Below are positions 40,906-48,107 of a stretch of DNA of 48,107 bases, piece after piece. Position 1 is the stretch's first letter. Each line of letters starts with the position of its first letter. Below the pieces are notes generated by a model. The model saw only the letters and a list, made by a program, of their open reading frames with translations, ran no database searches and had not been told where the DNA came from. The translations under genes and the position numbers were made by a program. The stretch lies in contig CAZAPS010000013.1 in the NCBI GenBank assembly GCA_964487355.1, forward strand, positions 1 through 48,107. Reading direction: 5' to 3'. Source of the stretch: JAXGYX01 sp964487355. GTDB taxonomy: Bacteria > Bacillota > Clostridia > Saccharofermentanales > Fastidiosipilaceae.

Positions 40906-41074
40906 AGCTACCTCCAATATTTCTATGTGGTTTACACAATTACACGTTATATGTTGGCATGACAAAGACCATCTCAATTATAATTCAAATCAGTGGATCT
41001 GGCGATTTGTTGCCTGTTTGTTCTTTTTTAGAATAAAATCATAGTGGTAGTTCCGCTCGATTAGGAGAAAGATC
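40906..41074. promoter_or_regulatory. Divergent regulatory region between iolB and the AraC gene
   Basis: For the + strand, TTGCCT (41010-41015), an 18-bp gap, and TAAAAT (41034-41039) form a usable promoter of the AraC gene. TTACAC occurs twice (40932-40937 and 40940-40945) with an 8-bp period close to iolB and may be part of a protein-binding site. AGGAG at about 41062 is the ribosome binding site of the AraC gene. Confidence 0.4.
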
Positions 41075-41923
41075 ATGACCTTTATTTATCTGCCAAATAG
41101 TTACGACCAACCATTTATTGGTCCCGAGCTCCCCAGACTCGAGGCGATCTCTCGAGCTGACAGTGAAGACCTAAGACAACCGCGCATCATGCACATGCAT
41201 GACGACCGGATCGAACTGCTGTTTGTCTCTTCCGGTTCCTGCCAAAACATCATCTGCCACCGCCCGTATCAAGTCCGCGCGGGAGACTTGCTGGTGTATA
41301 ACGCGCGCATCATGCACGAGGAGCACATCGATCTTGATCCGGACACTGTGATTTACACATTGGATGTTCGAAGTGTGCAACGACCCGGTATGCCTTCCAA
41401 CCACCTCATCGCCCCGGACGACTCACCGCTTTTGCGTTTGGAAGACTATCAAGAAGAGATTCACTTCTGGATCGAGGCGATCTACAAGCAAGCATCGACC
41501 GAGGCGGACGCCGGTTATGACATCGCGAATCATCTGACACGCGCCCTTCTTTCATTAATTGTCAGCGAGCACAGGCCCGTTGACACCGATGAGCGCGACT
41601 TGATCGCACAGGGCAAGTTGATCAAACAATGGCTGGATGAACATTACGCGGAAGAGGTGTCGCTGCAGGACATCGCGGACGCGCTGTACTTAAGCCCGTT
41701 TCACATCTCCCGTGTCTGCAAACGGTTTACCGGATACGCGCCCATGCACTATGTGAACCGACGCAGAATCGGTGAAGCTCAAACGCGTTTGATCAACTCC
41801 GACCAAGCAGTAACCGATCTGGCGTTGGATTTGGGGTTTAGCAACCCAAGTGTCTTTCACCGCAGTTTTAAACAACTGGTTGGATGCAGTCCCGGAACCT
41901 ATCGCAAGAATTGGCAACAATGA
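41075..41923 (+). CDS. AraC-family regulator with N-terminal cupin sensor (second copy)
   Basis: A 282-residue paralogue of the regulator at 25811-26662. The cupin half shares the same signature pattern (HMHDDRIELLF, then YNARIMHEEH). The C-terminal double helix-turn-helix contains LYLSPFHISRVCK and LALDLGFSNPSVFHRSFKQ. AGGAG precedes the ATG. It is divergent from iolB and followed by a hydroxypyruvate-isomerase-like gene, so it probably controls both in response to a sugar or inositol derivative. Differences in the cupin halves suggest that the two paralogues sense different ligands. Confidence 0.9.
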   Translation: MTFIYLPNSYDQPFIGPELPRLEAISRADSEDLRQPRIMHMHDDRIELLFVSSGSCQNIICHRPYQVRAGDLLVYNARIMHEEHIDLDPDTVIYTLDVRSVQRPGMPSNHLIAPDDSPLLRLEDYQEEIHFWIEAIYKQASTEADAGYDIANHLTRALLSLIVSEHRPVDTDERDLIAQGKLIKQWLDEHYAEEVSLQDIADALYLSPFHISRVCKRFTGYAPMHYVNRRRIGEAQTRLINSDQAVTDLALDLGFSNPSVFHRSFKQLVGCSPGTYRKNWQQ

Positions 41924-42066
41924 GCACTGATCCTGCCGGATTATCCAGTATAAATACTCAATTATCGGCAAGTTTGGATCCCCCTTTCCTGTCATACTGT
42001 ATATAGAAAAGAACAAGTGGCCAAACGCTCAAACTTGAAACAGACAGAACGAAGGAGGATCTGAAC

Positions 42067-42870
42067 ATGTTGAAAACGGACATTCATATCGAATCAATTT
42101 ATTCCGAAATGCCATTTGCCGATCGTTTCGCGAAGGCGAAAGCTGATGGTTTTGACGCAGTCGAAATCTGGGGCTGGGACGACAAAGATCTACCGCAGGT
42201 CAAGCGCCTGTTGGACGAAAATGGCCTGACCTTGGCCGCCATGTCAGGCGACGGACCACTTTCAATGTGTGACCCCGCCAACAAAGTGGCGTATATCGAT
42301 TACATCAAGCAGGCTTTGGAAGCCGCCGCCGTCGTTGACTGCAAGACCTTGGTCATCCACTCGGACGCGCTTGAGGATTTTCCACAGTTCGCCAAACCCA
42401 TGAGTGGTGAGTTCAGCGATTTGCGCCGTCATCTCGCCATGTTTGATGTCCTGCAGGAGATCGTGCCGCTGGCCGAGGCCCAAGGTGTGACCTTTGTGCT
42501 CGAAGCGCTGAATATCGTCAAAGATCACTGCGGAAACTTCCTGGCATATACCGCGGACTCTTGCGATTTTGTGGATGCGATTGGCTCGCCGAACCTCAAA
42601 ATTCTTTATGATTCCTATCATATGTATTTGAATGAAGGAAAAATCAGTGAGACCGTTGAGAAGTTTTTACCCCATATCGGTCACATTCACATAGCGGACG
42701 CTCCAGGCAGAAACGAGCCCGGCACCGGTACACTTAATTTCGTAAACTTCATGAAGCATCTGGACCGTTTGGGATATCAGCACTCGGTTGGTTTTGAGCT
42801 CTATCCCGCGACGGATTCCGCGACCGCTGTGCAGGCGATCCTGAAAACCAGAGAAGAGGCGCTCGGCTGA
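42067..42870 (+). CDS. Hydroxypyruvate isomerase-like TIM-barrel sugar isomerase
   Basis: A 267-residue AP-endonuclease-2-like TIM barrel. The GHIHIADAPGRNEPGTG motif and metal-site residues in VLEALN and FELYPA match the Hyi/OtnI group, which isomerise hydroxypyruvate or 2-oxo-tetronates. The GFDAVEIWGWDD strand and YDSYHMYLNEG are also typical. GAAGGAGGATC precedes the ATG. Position behind an AraC regulator divergent from iolB suggests a role in the same carbon-source pathway. An inosose isomerase role (IolI-like) is a weaker alternative. Confidence 0.82.
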   Translation: MLKTDIHIESIYSEMPFADRFAKAKADGFDAVEIWGWDDKDLPQVKRLLDENGLTLAAMSGDGPLSMCDPANKVAYIDYIKQALEAAAVVDCKTLVIHSDALEDFPQFAKPMSGEFSDLRRHLAMFDVLQEIVPLAEAQGVTFVLEALNIVKDHCGNFLAYTADSCDFVDAIGSPNLKILYDSYHMYLNEGKISETVEKFLPHIGHIHIADAPGRNEPGTGTLNFVNFMKHLDRLGYQHSVGFELYPATDSATAVQAILKTREEALG

Positions 42871-42914
42871 TTCAAAGGTATTTGAATATGTGCGCGATCA
42901 CTGGCTAAGCCGAT

Positions 42915-42951
42915 AAAAGCTCTCTTGTGAATTTATCCAGGAGAGCTTTTT
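42915..42951 (+). terminator. Intrinsic terminator after the isomerase gene
   Basis: AAAAGCTCTC (42915-42924) pairs with GAGAGCTTTT (42941-42950), followed by one more T. The stem is 10 bp with a 16-nt loop. It ends the AraC/isomerase unit and lies 45 bp after the isomerase stop. Confidence 0.88.
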
Positions 42952-43123
42952 GCAATCTATTCGAAGTACGCGTAAGTACGGACTTTCAGGATAAATGTCA
43001 TTAAATCGGTGGCGCTGACTAGTGGGCAATTCCCACAGAATATATAGACAGAGAAGAGCGCATCGCTTAATTGTGGTTTGATAAGAGTTGGAACTTTAGT
43101 ATCAAACGGGTATCGCCGGAAAC

Positions 43124-43157
43124 AAAAAAGCCCGCGACCGCGACGGTCACAAGGGCT
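43124..43157 (-). terminator. Terminator of ssrA
   Basis: On the minus strand AGCCC...GGGCT closes a longer GC-rich stem that includes GTGACC/GGTCGC, followed directly by six T. It begins 1-2 nt beyond the encoded CCA end of the tmRNA. Confidence 0.88.
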
Positions 43158-43158
43158 A

Positions 43159-43535
43159 TGGTGGAGATGAGGGGAATCGAACCCCTGTCCAATGTCATGT
43201 CCGTCAAGATTTCTCCGGGTGCAGCTGTCACCTTTAGTATTCCTCTCGCAAATAGTCAGTCAGCCTACATTTGCTCCAGTAGCTTCATAAATACAAATCC
43301 GACTCAAAGCTTTGCCGAACTCGTGCCCCTGTTTAACCTCCGGCAGGTAAGGTCTACCATCTGGCATCCCGATCGTTCCGGCAGATAGGAACGGAGGATG
43401 ACGCGCTCAATTAAGCAGCAGCGTAAGTATAATTATTGTTTGCATTTACATGCGTTCCCGTTTTTTAAAGTGGCCAACGGGGTCCACTACCCGCTTGCCT
43501 GAGTTCGATGGCACTGTCGAAACCAGTGCATCCCC
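43159..43535 (-). ncRNA. ssrA: tmRNA (ssrA), one-piece
   Basis: A 377-nt transfer-messenger RNA that rescues stalled ribosomes. The 5' end (GGGGATG at 43535-43529) pairs with the 3' CATCTCC that precedes the encoded ACCA, forming the alanyl acceptor stem. The 3' half has the T-arm GGGTTCGAATCC-type sequence near 43180. The 5' part includes the conserved GGTTTCGACA. The tag frame runs from the resume codon GCA (43443-43441) to TAA (43413-43411) and encodes ANNNYTYAAA, ending in the usual protease signal. It is not permuted into two pieces. Reading frames overlapping it are not genes. Confidence 0.97.
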
Positions 43536-43545
43536 ATGCCCAACT

Positions 43546-43574
43546 ATGTTAACACGAATTGGCGAATATCGCAA
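43546..43574 (-). promoter_or_regulatory. Promoter of ssrA
   Basis: Minus-strand TTGCGA (43574-43569), a 17-bp gap, and TAACAT (43551-43546) sit about 10 bp upstream of the mature tmRNA 5' end. They are back to back with the promoter of the acyl-CoA synthetase, with only 20 bp between the two -35 boxes. Confidence 0.6.
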
Positions 43575-43594
43575 TAATTTGAAGACAAAACCAT

Positions 43595-43623
43595 TTGAGA
43601 ATCAAAACCATTCAAGCTACAAT
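43595..43623 (+). promoter_or_regulatory. Promoter of the acyl-CoA synthetase gene
   Basis: TTGAGA (43595-43600) and TACAAT (43618-43623) are separated by 17 bp, each matching consensus at five of six positions. Transcription would start near 43630, leaving a 65-nt leader. Confidence 0.65.
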
Positions 43624-43695
43624 GTTAAGAACTATTTTAATTACAATTTCATCGTATCAGTTAATTTGTTTTCAAAAGATTTAGAGGAGGCGGTA

Positions 43696-45351
43696 GTGCC
43701 GATGTATATCAATCCTAACTTCACGTATAACAAAGTTGAACCCTTTGGCAGCATCAAAGAGATGCTCTCCAAAGCGGTCGCCGCGGCGGGAGATCATGTC
43801 GCGTATCGATACAAAGATCACAACGAGATCCGCGACGTCACCTACCGCGAATTTGAACAGGATACATTTAACCTGGGCGCGGCCTTGACAGCCGATGGCT
43901 TTGGCGATGCCTTCATCGCCTGTTGCGCGAACAATCGCTACGAGTGGATTGTCACATATTTGACCGTGCTGAAGAGCGCCGGAGTTTTTGTTCCGATCGA
44001 TCGAGAGCTGCCATTTGCCGAGATTCAATATTTATTGAACGACAGTGGCTCGGAGGTCGTCTTTTATTCCGAAAAATACGAATCCTATTTCATAGAACAC
44101 CGGGATGAAATGCCAAATGTGAAATTTTTTGTCGGCTTTGATCGTGAAGAGGATGATGGTGACTTCCTGTCCTATCAAAAGATGATGCGCCGTGGCGCCG
44201 ATCTTGACCCGTCGGAGTACCAAGCGTTGGAGAGTGATCCGCACGCGCTCAAAGACCTGGTATATACCTCCGGCACGACCGGCAAGGCGAAAGGCGTCAT
44301 GCTCAGCGAGCACAACCTTTGCTCCAGTGTCTATTACGGGTTGATGGTATCGACCATCTACACGGTCGGTCTATCTGTGTTGCCGTTTAATCACACCTAT
44401 GAGGCGGTCTGCGAGATATTGGTCGCGATCCATAAGAGAGTGACAATTTGTATCAATGACAATCTAATGGCCGTGCTCAAGAATCTTCAGCTATATCAAC
44501 CTGATTTTATTTATCTGGTTCCGGCCATCGCGGAGATGTTTTATAAGCGGATCAACTCTTCGATTGACGCCGGCGGGAAACGCAAAGCGTTTAATTTTTT
44601 GATTAAACTAAGTAGAGGACTGCGTAAGATCGGCATCGATTTGCGCAGGACGTTGTTTAAGAGCATCCATTCACAATTTGGCGGAAATCTGCGTGAGATT
44701 GTCTGTGGAGGGGCGCCAATCCGTCCGGTGATTGGTGAGTTTTTTATCGATATCGGCATGCCGTTGATCGCCGGCTACGGCATCACCGAATGCTCGCCAT
44801 TGGTCTCCGTCAATCCGATTTCGTTCAACGACTTTAACACGGCCGGTTGCAGACTTCCCTGTGTCGACTGGAAGATTGACGATCCGAATGAAGAGGGGAT
44901 TGGGGAGATTGTCGTTAAAGGTGACATCGTCATGCTGGGATACTTCAATGATCCGGAGCAGACGGCCGAAGTGTTGAAAGATGGCTGGTTTTATACCGGT
45001 GACTATGGCTACCTGACAGACAAAGACCAGCTTGTGATCACCGGACGGAAAAAGAATTTGATCGTGTTGTCGAATGGTAAAAACATTTATCCAGAAGAGC
45101 TTGAATCTCACATTATGGGCGTGGATGGCGTCAAAGAAGTCGTGGTCCGTGGTTTGCTTGATGAAAACGGTCTGGAGTCATCGCTGATGGCCGAAGTCTA
45201 TCTGGACGAGGAAGTGACCTATACAAAAGAGCAGTTACAAAAGATGATTCGTGAAGAAATGCAGGAATTGCCCGACTATAAGAGAGTCTCTTCAGTTGTG
45301 ATACGTGACGAACCGTTTGTCAAAACGACCTCGAATAAAATCAAGCGATGA
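43696..45351 (+). CDS. Long-chain acyl-CoA synthetase (AMP-forming)
   Basis: Activates a fatty acid with ATP and CoA. The 551 residues carry the adenylate-forming motifs in order: YTSGTTGKAKGVMLSEHNL (about 192), GYGITECSPL (about 358), DGWFYTGDYGYL (about 430), TGRKKNLIVLSNGKNIYPEELE (shown in part as GRKKNLI), and the C-terminal catalytic lysine in KTTSNKIKR. GTG 43696 is chosen because AGAGGAGG lies 5 bp upstream; ATG 43702 is possible. A longer reading frame reaching back to 43450 would run through the promoter and the ssrA 5' end and is not credible. The exact acyl chain is unknown. Confidence 0.92.
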   Translation: MPMYINPNFTYNKVEPFGSIKEMLSKAVAAAGDHVAYRYKDHNEIRDVTYREFEQDTFNLGAALTADGFGDAFIACCANNRYEWIVTYLTVLKSAGVFVPIDRELPFAEIQYLLNDSGSEVVFYSEKYESYFIEHRDEMPNVKFFVGFDREEDDGDFLSYQKMMRRGADLDPSEYQALESDPHALKDLVYTSGTTGKAKGVMLSEHNLCSSVYYGLMVSTIYTVGLSVLPFNHTYEAVCEILVAIHKRVTICINDNLMAVLKNLQLYQPDFIYLVPAIAEMFYKRINSSIDAGGKRKAFNFLIKLSRGLRKIGIDLRRTLFKSIHSQFGGNLREIVCGGAPIRPVIGEFFIDIGMPLIAGYGITECSPLVSVNPISFNDFNTAGCRLPCVDWKIDDPNEEGIGEIVVKGDIVMLGYFNDPEQTAEVLKDGWFYTGDYGYLTDKDQLVITGRKKNLIVLSNGKNIYPEELESHIMGVDGVKEVVVRGLLDENGLESSLMAEVYLDEEVTYTKEQLQKMIREEMQELPDYKRVSSVVIRDEPFVKTTSNKIKR

Positions 45352-45379
45352 ATAATTTGAGCTGAAACAATGTTTTTTG

Positions 45380-45388
45380 TGCTAGAAT
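45380..45388 (+). promoter_or_regulatory. Extended -10 promoter of the peroxiredoxin gene
   Basis: TGCTAGAAT (45380-45388) matches an extended -10. A TTGAGC (45357-45362) lies at 20 bp, too far to be a good -35. The start codon is 63 bp downstream. Confidence 0.45.
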
Positions 45389-45450
45389 TATTACAATACG
45401 TAAAACGTCCCGCTCGCGTTTTGTGAGTGGACACATGAGTGGAGGTTATT

Positions 45451-45906
45451 ATGTCTGAGTTGATAAAAGCCGGCGTCTCGGCACCTGATTTTTCATTGGC
45501 GGATCAGAATGAACAAGTAGTCTCACTGGCTGATTTTAAAGGCAAAAAAGTTTTGCTTTCCTGGCATCCCTTGGCTTGGACTTCGGTCTGCTTGGATCAG
45601 ATGCGTTCACTCGAACGTAATTATGATCGGTTCACCGAAAAGAACACGGTTGTGCTCGGATTGAGTGTGGATCCTCAACCGACCAAGAGCGCATGGGCGA
45701 AAGCGCTGTGCCTGGATAATCTGTTGATCTTGTCAGACTTCAACCCTCTGGGCGCGGTCAGCAAAGCTTATGGCAACTACATTGAGAAGGCCAGCATGTC
45801 AGGCAGAGCCAATGTGTTGATCGATGAGAACGGTGTGGTTTTGTGGTCCAAACGATATGATATTCCTGAACTGCCGGATATCGAAGAGGTTCTCGCTCAA
45901 CTTTAA
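45451..45906 (+). CDS. Peroxiredoxin (AhpC/TSA superfamily)
   Basis: A 151-residue thiol peroxidase. The thioredoxin-fold core contains FSLADQNEQVVSLADFKGKKVLL, cited here only for the DFKGK segment. The peroxidatic motif is PLAWTSVC, with the catalytic cysteine at about residue 49 and the usual Pro and Thr. The fold ends with VLIDENGVV. It resembles the AhpE/BCP-like types. A second cysteine (about residue 90, in KALCLDN) might serve as resolving residue. ATG 45451 has GGAGG 5 bp upstream. It is monocistronic, with a promoter before and a terminator after it, as fits oxidative-stress defence in an anaerobe. Confidence 0.9.
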   Translation: MSELIKAGVSAPDFSLADQNEQVVSLADFKGKKVLLSWHPLAWTSVCLDQMRSLERNYDRFTEKNTVVLGLSVDPQPTKSAWAKALCLDNLLILSDFNPLGAVSKAYGNYIEKASMSGRANVLIDENGVVLWSKRYDIPELPDIEEVLAQL

Positions 45907-45958
45907 ACCACACGAAGCGAGTTCGATTTTCGTATGCAAAAAGATTGATTTCCTTATG

Positions 45959-45990
45959 AACCCCTCGGTGAACAATCATCGGGGGGTTTG
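45959..45990 (+). terminator. Terminator of the peroxiredoxin gene
   Basis: AACCCCTCGG (45959-45968) pairs with CGGGGGGTTT-side bases (to about 45988), with one G-T pair and a loop of about 10 nt. The T-run is short, so efficiency may be moderate. Confidence 0.6.
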
Positions 45991-46035
45991 CCATTTCATA
46001 GAATTTAAATGTGTCTCAAGTCGGCGAATATTCTT

Positions 46036-46064
46036 TTGACAGTTCTTTTACAGAAACATATAAT
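46036..46064 (+). promoter_or_regulatory. Perfect consensus sigma-70-type promoter
   Basis: TTGACA (46036-46041), exactly 17 bp, and TATAAT (46059-46064): all twelve positions match consensus. A second TATAAT follows at 46075-46080. It lies about 100 bp upstream of the regulator gene at 46164, so this regulator should be transcribed strongly unless repressed. Confidence 0.85.
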
Positions 46065-46163
46065 TTTATTAGATTATAATGTTTTGAGTTATTTTTGATT
46101 TCATGTCGGTCAAACTGTCGCACAAACGACAGATGGCCGGGTCCGGTGGACCTGGAGGTAGAC

Positions 46164-47306
46164 ATGGAATATCTATCTGTTGAACAATTTGCCAAAATAT
46201 GGGGTATTCATCCCCGAACCGTGCAACGCCACTGCCAGTCCGGATTGATTTTAGGTGCCCTTAAGCTGGGTAACAATTGGCTGATACCCAAAGAAGTCGC
46301 GTCAAGGTCTGATGCGCGAGAATCACAGCCTTCTGTAATTCCGGTCGAACAGCTTACATTTGTCAGTGGTCAGGCGGATGCCCAACTACAGCAGTTTCCG
46401 CAAAATGCCACTTATTATCTGGCGCGGGGTTTATTTGCGTACTTTCGCTGCGAATATGAACAGGCCATCTATGCTTTTAATCAACTTACGCCTCAAGATG
46501 AGGATTATCTGATCGGTCAACTGTTCTCACTATACGCCGCCATCTGCCTGGGGGATTTCACTCGTTACCGCAAAATTCGGGCACTCTTTGACACACACCA
46601 GACCAAAGAGTCACACACGCAAGGTCAAACTCACGTACTGGAATGCTTTCAGGCCAACATCAGTGTCAGCCTCATGGTGGTCCATAATTTACCGAACTGG
46701 TTGAAAAAGGGCGATTTATCCAATTTGCCCCCCACTATGCGTGATTTGGGCTGGTACACCTATATTAAGTATTTGCAAATAATCAAGGAGTATCGGGTGA
46801 TGTTGGTAGCGGCCGAAGCCAGGATCTCTACCCAGAGACCGGGTACTTGCACACTTTGCGACATCTATATCTATTTGTACGCGGCGCTCGGGCATCTAAA
46901 ACTGGACAATCTTGCCCTGGCTCGAGAACGCATGATGACCGTGATGAGTCTGGCTTTGCCAAATCACTTCATTGGTCCTTTTGTTGAGACCCTGACCACC
47001 ATGCAGGGGCTGACGGAACGTTGTCTGCTGGAAGCATTCCCACAGCGATATGATGGAATCATCCGCCTGTGGAAGAGCATTTTCCCCCAATGGGTCAGGG
47101 CCCACAATGAATTGTCGGCCTATATGATTCCCGAAGTCCTCACGTGCAGGGAGCACCAGGTGGCGCAATACGCGGTGGACGGCCTGACCAACAATCAAAT
47201 CGCCGACAAAATGTACCTCTCTCTTTCCACCGTAAAAAAGGACTTGTCCAGCGTCTATGACAAGTTGAATATCCATTGTCGCCGTCAATTGAAAGAGCTG
47301 TTCTGA
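46164..47306 (+). CDS. Transcriptional regulator with N-terminal MerR/excisionase-type HTH and C-terminal LuxR-type HTH
   Basis: A 380-residue protein I cannot name. Residues ~1-45 form a MerR/excisionase-like helix-turn-helix (LSVEQFAKIWGIHPRTVQRH, then NNWLIPKEV). Residues ~65-310 are mostly helical, with repeats that look TPR-like (for example YLARGLFAYFRCEYEQAIYAF), suggesting a protein- or ligand-binding scaffold. Residues ~322-380 form a LuxR/GerE domain, with LTCREHQVAQ, the recognition segment GLTNNQIADKMYLSLSTVKK and VYDKLNI. ATG 46164 has GGAGG upstream; earlier in-frame starts lack one. Two unlike DNA-binding domains in one chain are unusual. The membrane protein gene 107 bp downstream is a likely partner or target. 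Confidence 0.8.
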   Translation: MEYLSVEQFAKIWGIHPRTVQRHCQSGLILGALKLGNNWLIPKEVASRSDARESQPSVIPVEQLTFVSGQADAQLQQFPQNATYYLARGLFAYFRCEYEQAIYAFNQLTPQDEDYLIGQLFSLYAAICLGDFTRYRKIRALFDTHQTKESHTQGQTHVLECFQANISVSLMVVHNLPNWLKKGDLSNLPPTMRDLGWYTYIKYLQIIKEYRVMLVAAEARISTQRPGTCTLCDIYIYLYAALGHLKLDNLALARERMMTVMSLALPNHFIGPFVETLTTMQGLTERCLLEAFPQRYDGIIRLWKSIFPQWVRAHNELSAYMIPEVLTCREHQVAQYAVDGLTNNQIADKMYLSLSTVKKDLSSVYDKLNIHCRRQLKELF

Positions 47307-47360
47307 TAATTTGACCATTTGCCTATCGGTTTGGTCTAACATACTCGTTTTCAGTCTTTT

Positions 47361-47366
47361 TATAAT
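47361..47366 (+). promoter_or_regulatory. Possible -10 box of the membrane protein gene
   Basis: A perfect TATAAT lies 48 bp before the start codon at 47414, but no -35 is recognisable at 16-18 bp. This is consistent with an activator-dependent promoter, for example one used by the regulator encoded just upstream. Confidence 0.4.
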
Positions 47367-47413
47367 AGAGATGAATCAGTATGTTAAATCGAAGGCAAAA
47401 GGAGGGAACAGTG

Positions 47414-48107
47414 ATGAAAGATGGCAGAATCAACGTCCGAACCGAGCTTCCCTATCTCAACAACCTGCCCATGGCGCTACTTGTCTGCGCCATAAATGTG
47501 ATTTTGGCTTTTGTGTTCCAATTTGGCCGCTCGCTGAGCGTGACCGACCTCTTGGTGGACGCCGCCCTTTGTGGGGTGGTCACGGCGGTTACCAGCCTTG
47601 GCTATGCGCGCTGGGCGGTCGGCGCGCGCCGACGGCGCGGAGAACTGCCCACCCAGGTTCCGCTGAGCCCTTTTATGCAGAGACTACCCCGGTCCTACCC
47701 GGCGTTGACAATCCTGACCGGTGTGGTCAGCTCGGCTTTGATGGCGCTCATCACTTTGTTGATCTTGCGTTTTTATCCGGAGACTGACTACACTTTCCCA
47801 CGTTTTCTTGTCTGGAAAATCGGTTATGCAACCTGGCTGGCGGCCAAGTTGATTGAATTCGGCATTTTTCGATATGTGCAACCGGACTGCACGAAGCCCG
47901 GTGATCTACCTCAACAAGGTCGGCAAACCGTCAAAAATCCTCTGCCACGCCGTGAGATGTTCGGCAGACTTTACGCCAGCGTCACCACCGATTTTGGTAT
48001 GAACATGCTGATTGGTCTCGCCCTGGGCGGTACCGTGATCCGGCAAGATTTGGTCATACTCATGGGCGTCACCCGAAGTGGTGTGTGGGTCACAGGCGCG
48101 GTTTTGG
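47414..48107 (+). CDS. Polytopic membrane protein, unknown function, cut by the right edge
   Basis: The reading frame starts at ATG 47414 with GGAGGG 7 bp upstream and stays open to the last base, so only the first 231 residues are seen. At least five hydrophobic spans are visible: about residues 19-37 (PMALLVCAINVILAF), 47-67 (LLVDAALCGVVTAV), 98-118 (LTILTGVVSSALMALITLL), 132-150 (WKIGYATWLAAKLI) and 190-206 (MNMLIGLALGGTV). A basic loop, ARRRRGE, lies between the second and third. I do not recognise the family. It follows the double-HTH regulator and may be regulated by it. Confidence 0.75.
   Translation, partial: MKDGRINVRTELPYLNNLPMALLVCAINVILAFVFQFGRSLSVTDLLVDAALCGVVTAVTSLGYARWAVGARRRRGELPTQVPLSPFMQRLPRSYPALTILTGVVSSALMALITLLILRFYPETDYTFPRFLVWKIGYATWLAAKLIEFGIFRYVQPDCTKPGDLPQQGRQTVKNPLPRREMFGRLYASVTTDFGMNMLIGLALGGTVIRQDLVILMGVTRSGVWVTGAVL

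Noticed and set aside
43071..43388. 105-codon + strand reading frame
   Set aside because: It overlaps the ssrA terminator and the 3' half of the tmRNA on the other strand and has no ribosome binding site.
43450..43695. N-terminal extension of the acyl-CoA synthetase
   Set aside because: It would run through the 5' half of ssrA and both divergent promoters; the extension has no family similarity, and a strong ribosome binding site sits at 43683-43690.
47311..47787. 158-codon reading frame near the right edge
   Set aside because: It is out of frame with the membrane protein gene starting at 47414, which has the ribosome binding site, hydrophobic spans and stays open to the edge.
1..48107. CRISPR array, prophage, insertion sequence or integration site
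   Set aside because: No regularly spaced repeats, transposase, integrase or phage structural genes and no flanking tRNA are visible.

Overview
The window looks like the chromosome of an anaerobic, Gram-positive-type bacterium, probably a Clostridia-like member of the Bacillota. The clues are a Firmicutes-type class III fructose-1,6-bisphosphatase, a one-piece tmRNA, strong GGAGG-type ribosome binding sites, consensus sigma-70/sigma-A promoters, a V-type (not F-type) ATPase operon, and tetrapyrrole synthesis by the C5 route (hemL present). I cannot name a genus from the sequence alone. Coding is dense and mostly on the + strand. I see no insertion sequence, prophage, CRISPR array, rRNA or tRNA.

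Region 1 (1-12.1 kb) is ion homeostasis. A consensus promoter drives a ~310-nt leader carrying an intrinsic terminator, followed by trkA-trkH (K+ uptake). Next is a complete nine-gene V-type ATPase operon (G/H, I, K, E, C, F, A, B, D). Its K subunit keeps all five Na+ ligand residues known from Enterococcus hirae NtpK, so it is predicted to move Na+.

Region 2 (12.1-25.8 kb) follows the ATPase with almost no gaps and makes tetrapyrroles and cobalamin: a HemC-CobA-HemD triple fusion, hemB, hemL, cbiA, cobT, cobU, cobS, a CobU-like/CobC fusion, cbiB and a CobD-CbiP fusion. The genes cover ALA formation to uroporphyrinogen III and precorrin-2, then both amidation steps, aminopropanol attachment and nucleotide-loop assembly. 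The corrin-ring methylation and contraction genes and a corrinoid adenosyltransferase are not here. Both glutamine amidotransferases (CbiA and CbiP) lack the expected cysteine nucleophile. This is the most striking biochemical observation in the window.

Region 3 (25.8-33.2 kb) holds a cupin-AraC regulator with a Gfo/Idh/MocA dehydrogenase and an IolE-like isomerase/dehydratase, then an aminotransferase, nitroreductase, thioesterase, EamA exporter and DUF554 membrane protein. Region 4 (33.4-39.9 kb) has class III FBPase on the minus strand, an unidentified lipoprotein, a glycogen branching enzyme with a coiled-coil insertion, and RidA. Region 5 (40.1-42.9 kb) is a second sugar/inositol-type locus: IolB on the minus strand, a second, paralogous cupin-AraC regulator, and a hydroxypyruvate-isomerase-like TIM barrel.

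Region 6 (43.1-48.1 kb) has ssrA (tmRNA) on the minus strand with its own promoter and terminator, a divergently transcribed long-chain acyl-CoA synthetase, a peroxiredoxin, a regulator with two unlike DNA-binding domains behind a perfect consensus promoter, and a multi-pass membrane protein cut by the right edge.
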